From: Beijerinckiaceae bacterium
GTDB lineage: Bacteria; Pseudomonadota; Alphaproteobacteria; Rhizobiales; Beijerinckiaceae
Assembly (NCBI GenBank): GCA_947456315.1
Contig: CANGRU010000045.1
Location: 1-8,946, forward strand
Length of the DNA: 8,946 bases
Direction of reading: 5' to 3'
Positions 5,863 through 8,946 of this stretch are shown piece after piece. Made by a program: the position numbers and the translations under genes. Every line of letters starts with the position of its first letter. Position 1 is the first letter of the stretch. The notes beneath the pieces were generated by a model that did not search any database, was not told where the DNA came from, and saw only the letters and a program-made list of their open reading frames with translations.

Positions 5863-7902
5863 CTAAATATCCATATGCTCCGGCGCCAAGCCTTTTTTGT
5901 GCCGCTCGGCCACACGCGTATAAATCTCTTTGAAATGCGCGACCATGCGTCCCGCATCATACAGCTTTGACTGTGGCAAGAGCTGCGCGAGTTTGCTTTT
6001 CAATTCTTTGATCTGTGTTGGCGAGCGCCCGACGCGAGTGGCAAACTCCACATAGGCTTTTGTGTCTGGCACAATCGTGTCGCGCATGCCGACCGCTTCC
6101 AAAAGACTGGCACTGAGGCGCGATTGGGCTGTGTCGCCGGGGCAGGTGAGAACCGGAAGTCCGGCCCAGAGAGCGTCGGTCGTCGTCGTCGCCGCGCTGA
6201 AGGAAAATGTATCCAGAAACAGATCGGCGCATCTGTGCCGGTCAATATGCTGCGCTTTGTCTGGCAGGCGGGCTGCAAAAATCAGGCGCTCGGGGGCGAG
6301 CCCTTTTTCGCTCAAGCGGGCGCGCAAAAGCTCACGTGATTTTTCACTCGGTCCATCCGACAGCCACAAGATGCTGTCAGGCACCGCTGTCAGAATATCG
6401 AGCCAGCATTGAAAAGCGGCCTCATCAATTTTCAGCCAATTGCCAAAGGCGCAAAACACTGTGCCTTTTTCCGGCAATCCATGCGCCGCGCGGGTCGGTA
6501 GCGTCTCGGGGAGTGGCACGCGGTCGCCACATTGAAAGGCATCGGGCAAGCGGATCAAGGGGCCCTTGCCATTGTTGCGCTCGCTATCTTGCACCAGCAC
6601 GCGATCGACAATCGTGTAATCGATGAAGGGCGCCGGCATGCCGGCCAGATGTTGCAGCCAGTGAATTTGCACGGGCGCGGGGCGCATGGCGAAAGCCTCC
6701 GGCAGGCCACCACCCAGATAGCCGTCGAGATCAATCAGAATGGTGATGTCATCTGCGCGTATCTGTTGTGCCAGCTGAAGCGCGGTGAAGCCGCGGCAAT
6801 CGCGATAATGGGGCGTGGTGGCGCGGATGCGTCCGGCATAGTCGCTCGGATCCTGATTGTTGAGATGCAGCGCATAGAGATAAAGCTCGGCGTCCGTTTG
6901 CGCGTGACCTTCAAAGAAGGGCGACAGCAAATGGCCAATCGGATGTTCGCTGAAATTGTAGGATACATAGCCCACCCGCAATTTTCCTTTTGGCGGGATT
7001 TTGGGCGCGGGCAAACGCGGTGTTCGCTGATTCAGCGCGTCGCCAATGCCTTGAAAAACGCGCATCAGCATTTTGTCAGGCACCCCGTAATAGGGCAACA
7101 GAAACGACAGGCGGCGTAGCGCATTGGTGTCATTGCTGACCCAGCGCGCCGGATTTTCCACTGGCAAGCTTTCATCCAGCACGCTCATCAAAAAATCCCG
7201 CGCTTGGGCGCGATGGTCGAGCCGTGCAATGCGCCCGGAGATCGACAGATAAGAGGCTATGCGCATGTCGATTGTTTTGGGCGGCATGGCTTTCAGGGTT
7301 GCGGCCGTCAGCTCCAATGCTTCATCCAGCCGCCCGAGACATTGATAGGTGACGGAGAGTTGCTCGAGCGCGCCAATGCTTTGTCCATTGTGCTGGATAT
7401 ATTGTTCGGTGAGGCTGGCGGCCTCCTGATAGCGCGCATCCTGAATCAGAAAATTGGTCAGATCGCGCAGCACATCAAAATTTTTGGGCGCGCGTTCCAA
7501 AGCAAAGCGCAGGATCTGTTCAGCCTCCCCGCGGCGTGGCGTTTGGGTGAGCAGATCGCTCAGGCTGAGAATCGAGGGCAGGGCGCCTGTGGGATTGCGC
7601 CGCCAGGCTTCGCGTAGCATGGCCTCGGCCTCGCCGAAGCGGCCTTCGCGTTTGAGCGAAACGCCCAGATCGTGAAAGAGATTGGGGTCATCGGTGCTGA
7701 GCTTCAGCGCCGTCCGCAATGCCTCGGAACATTTTGTGAAATGCCCGAGCTGGAAATAGAGCGTGGCGAGATAGCGCCAGATGTCGATACGCGTCCCATC
7801 GATCTGGGCGGCGGCAGCGGCGTTTTCACTGGCTTTCTGGAGGTCATTGCGCGATGCGGCGTCACGGGCCTTTTGCAAAAGGCTTTCTGCGGCTTTGGAC
7901 AT
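5863..7902 (-). CDS. TPR protein with C-terminal GT41 (O-GlcNAc transferase/SPINDLY-like) domain
   Basis: Numbered from ATG 7902 this is 679 residues. The N-half, about 1-290, is tetratricopeptide repeats, recognisable in LATLYFQLGHFTKCSEALRT, LGVSLKREGRFGEAEAMLRE and LSVTYQCLGRLDEALELTA. These usually bind the protein acceptor. The C-half, about 305-665, is a GT41 glycosyltransferase fold: RVGYVSYNFSEHPIGH with His320 at the place of the human OGT catalytic-region His498; the AFAMRPAPVQIHWL segment at 404-415; FGNWLKIDE with Lys491 at the UDP-binding Lys842 position; and DALWAGLPVLT at 576-586. Two motifs deviate: GMPAP at 421-425 replaces the usual G-T-x-G-A, and SAATTTTD at 569-576 replaces N-A-H-T-T-x-x-D, losing the His. 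There is no signal peptide or membrane segment, so it is cytoplasmic. The start is uncertain: an in-frame ATG at 7950 and a TTG at 7956 lie upstream, and none has a good ribosome binding site. The donor sugar and target are unknown; flagellin, adhesin or other protein glycosylation is possible. Confidence 0.85.
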   Translation of the reverse strand: MSKAAESLLQKARDAASRNDLQKASENAAAAAQIDGTRIDIWRYLATLYFQLGHFTKCSEALRTALKLSTDDPNLFHDLGVSLKREGRFGEAEAMLREAWRRNPTGALPSILSLSDLLTQTPRRGEAEQILRFALERAPKNFDVLRDLTNFLIQDARYQEAASLTEQYIQHNGQSIGALEQLSVTYQCLGRLDEALELTAATLKAMPPKTIDMRIASYLSISGRIARLDHRAQARDFLMSVLDESLPVENPARWVSNDTNALRRLSFLLPYYGVPDKMLMRVFQGIGDALNQRTPRLPAPKIPPKGKLRVGYVSYNFSEHPIGHLLSPFFEGHAQTDAELYLYALHLNNQDPSDYAGRIRATTPHYRDCRGFTALQLAQQIRADDITILIDLDGYLGGGLPEAFAMRPAPVQIHWLQHLAGMPAPFIDYTIVDRVLVQDSERNNGKGPLIRLPDAFQCGDRVPLPETLPTRAAHGLPEKGTVFCAFGNWLKIDEAAFQCWLDILTAVPDSILWLSDGPSEKSRELLRARLSEKGLAPERLIFAARLPDKAQHIDRHRCADLFLDTFSFSAATTTTDALWAGLPVLTCPGDTAQSRLSASLLEAVGMRDTIVPDTKAYVEFATRVGRSPTQIKELKSKLAQLLPQSKLYDAGRMVAHFKEIYTRVAERHKKGLAPEHMDI

Positions 7903-7999
7903 GAAATGATTTCGATTCAAATGATTAAAAACAATAAGCCAGCCTAGCATTGCCAATCGCGCCTTGGAAGAAGGGGGCGGGCTGGGTTACAGTGTTTTT
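7903..7999. promoter_or_regulatory. AT-rich divergent promoter region
   Basis: These 97 bases separate the divergent GT41 and gamma-glutamylcyclotransferase-like genes. The 7903-7945 part is clearly A+T-rich against its surroundings (ATTAAAAACAATAA), as expected for promoter melting. On the minus strand a TTGGCA that could act as -35 lies near 7950-7956, followed by TATTGTTTTTAAT. The -10 match is poor. Both starts lack a strong Shine-Dalgarno sequence, so some transcripts may be leaderless. Exact promoters are unresolved. Confidence 0.35.
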
Positions 8000-8530
8000 A
8001 TGCCGCTCTATTTTGCATATGGGTCCAATATGGACGTCGAGGCCATGGCGCAGCGCTGTCCGCGCTCAAAGCCGCTCGGGCCCGCCCGTCTTGCGCGCCA
8101 CCGTTTCTTCATCATGGAGAGCGGCTGGGCCTCGGTTCTGGCTGACCCGCGCCGCGATGTGCATGGCGTGCTGTGGGATCTGGCCTTGTCGGACGTGCGC
8201 ACACTCGACGCCTATGAAGAGATCCGCACCGGCCTTTATAAAAAGATCATGCAGCCGGTTTTGCGCGGCGGTGGGGCCTCGGCCCGCGCCTTGGTCTATA
8301 TCGGCGGCTCGGCGCGCGCGGGCGCAGCCCAGCCTGGCTATATGGAACAAGTCATCGCCGCCGCGCGCACCTGGTCTTTGCCCGAGACTTACGTGCGCGA
8401 TTTGCAGGCTTTTGTGCCAACGGGCTTGCGAGCTTCAGAGCCACAAACATGGGTTGCACCCGATGGCTCGGCACAATCGGTGAAGGTGCGTCCGCGTTTT
8501 GCCTCCCCCCTTGATAAGGGGCGCGCATGA
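8000..8530 (+). CDS. Gamma-glutamylcyclotransferase-like (GGCT/AIG2 family) protein
   Basis: This is a 176-residue cytoplasmic protein of the GGCT fold. Family members release 5-oxoproline from gamma-glutamyl peptides or amines. The N-terminal signature YFAYGSNM is at 4-11. A WDL segment (59-61) precedes LDAYEEI, in which Glu73 corresponds to the catalytic glutamate (human GGCT Glu98 in LDEQEGV), followed by GLYKK. The fold's core is about 120-140 residues. The C-terminal 40 residues (SLPETYVRDLQAF onward) resemble the helical tail of bacterial members. The start at ATG 8000 is chosen because YFAYGSN lies at residues 4-10 of known relatives. The frame is open to a TTG at 7964, but that adds a glycine-rich stretch not typical of the family, and the region upstream of 8000 has only a weak ribosome binding site. 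The stop overlaps the acylphosphatase start by ATGA, so the two are probably co-translated. The exact substrate is unknown; some family members act on glutathione derivatives. Confidence 0.85.
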   Translation: MPLYFAYGSNMDVEAMAQRCPRSKPLGPARLARHRFFIMESGWASVLADPRRDVHGVLWDLALSDVRTLDAYEEIRTGLYKKIMQPVLRGGGASARALVYIGGSARAGAAQPGYMEQVIAAARTWSLPETYVRDLQAFVPTGLRASEPQTWVAPDGSAQSVKVRPRFASPLDKGRA

Positions 8531-8823
8531 TCGACATGCTGGTCATTCACGTGCGCGTCGAGGGCAAGGTGCAGGGCGTGGGCTTTCGCAACTGGACCGC
8601 GCGACAAGCACGCATGCATGGCCTGTCGGGCTATGTGCGCAATCGCCATGATGGTTCGGTGGAGGCGGTGTTTTCCGGCGATGCGGATGCGGTGTCGTCT
8701 CTGGCCGAAGCCTGCGGGCGTGGCCCGATGGGCGCGCGCGTCGAACGTGTCGATGTGCGCCCGGGCTGCGAAGACGATCTGGCTTTTGTCGCCGCGAGTT
8801 TTCCGATTTTGCCGACGGCCTAA
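8527..8823 (+). CDS. acyP: Acylphosphatase
   Basis: This 98-residue protein hydrolyses acyl phosphates such as acetyl phosphate or carbamoyl phosphate to carboxylate and phosphate in the cytoplasm. The signature [13 protein letters not shown] is at 11-23, with catalytic Arg21. The second signature [17 protein letters not shown] is at 35-51, with catalytic Asn39. Length is standard for the family, about 90-100. The ATG sits in the ATGA overlap with the upstream gene, so translation is likely coupled. Two in-frame ATGs exist at 8527 and 8536; [13 protein letters not shown] fits either, and the overlap favours the first. It ends in a CTAA shared with the stop of the minus-strand gene entering from the right. 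Confidence 0.93.
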   Translation: MIDMLVIHVRVEGKVQGVGFRNWTARQARMHGLSGYVRNRHDGSVEAVFSGDADAVSSLAEACGRGPMGARVERVDVRPGCEDDLAFVAASFPILPTA

Positions 8824-8946
8824 ACGGTCTTTCCGAAAATCTCTTCAAAGGCGGCGCGCAGAGCCATGTCGACTTCCGGCATGGTGAGCGGCAAACCCAG
8901 ATCAACCAGACTCGTCACGCCATATTTCTGCACGGAAATGCCACAG
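8820..8946 (-). CDS. C-terminal end of an unrecognised protein, cut by the window edge
   Basis: The minus strand has an open frame from the right edge to a TAG at 8822-8820, covering 41 residues. It ends with [20 protein letters not shown], which looks like an amphipathic C-terminal helix, after [14 protein letters not shown]. The codon bias (GCC, CTG, GAC, ATC/ATT mix) and the tight fit against the acylphosphatase stop suggest a real gene, not chance. I do not recognise the family from this fragment. It is convergent with acyP and the stops overlap by 4 bases. Confidence 0.55.
   Translation of the reverse strand, partial: CGISVQKYGVTSLVDLGLPLTMPEVDMALRAAFEEIFGKTV

Noticed and set aside
6532..7119. 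A 195-codon plus-strand open frame inside the GT41 gene
   Set aside because: It is antisense to the conserved glycosyltransferase domain. Its composition is typical of a reverse-frame shadow and no motif is seen.

Overview
The window looks like chromosomal DNA of an alphaproteobacterium, probably of the Hyphomicrobiales (Rhizobiales) group. The evidence is the high G+C with strong third-position bias, PccA and PccB proteins of rhizobial type (PccB ends in KKHDNIPL), and two kinds of interspersed palindromic repeat common in such genomes: a CTCTCCC/GGGAGAG type and a CGTCATTGCGAG type. It is mostly ordinary housekeeping and accessory metabolism. I found no phage, insertion sequence, CRISPR array, tRNA or rRNA, and no clear undescribed multi-gene system.

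Layout from left to right: (1) the 5' part of a lipoprotein gene on the minus strand, running off the left edge; (2) pccB (+), the carboxyltransferase subunit of propionyl-CoA carboxylase; (3) a composite palindromic repeat at a convergent junction; (4) a two-module vicinal-oxygen-chelate ring-cleaving dioxygenase (-); (5) a small uncharacterised protein (+) followed by a hairpin; (6) pccA (+), the biotin carboxylase/biotin carrier subunit; (7) a large palindromic repeat at a second convergent junction; (8) a TPR protein with a C-terminal GT41 (O-GlcNAc transferase/SPINDLY-like) domain (-); (9) a gamma-glutamylcyclotransferase-like gene (+) overlapping an acylphosphatase gene (+) by ATGA; (10) the last 41 codons of an unrecognised minus-strand gene entering from the right edge.

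PccB and PccA together make the holoenzyme that converts propionyl-CoA to (S)-methylmalonyl-CoA, which feeds succinyl-CoA via epimerase and mutase genes not present here. The two genes are about 1.85 kb apart, with an opposite-strand dioxygenase and a small gene between them, so they are probably transcribed separately. The dioxygenase may feed aromatic ring-cleavage products into acyl-CoA pools, but nothing in the sequence ties it to the carboxylase.

The points most worth a second look are these: Val rather than Asp at the PccB position known to set acyl-CoA specificity; a GT41 domain whose nucleotide-binding HTT motif has become ATT inside a short ACG codon run; the tidy placement of two repeat families at the two convergent junctions, with a broken half-copy at the 5' end of the dioxygenase gene; and a small gene whose first codons look repeat-derived.
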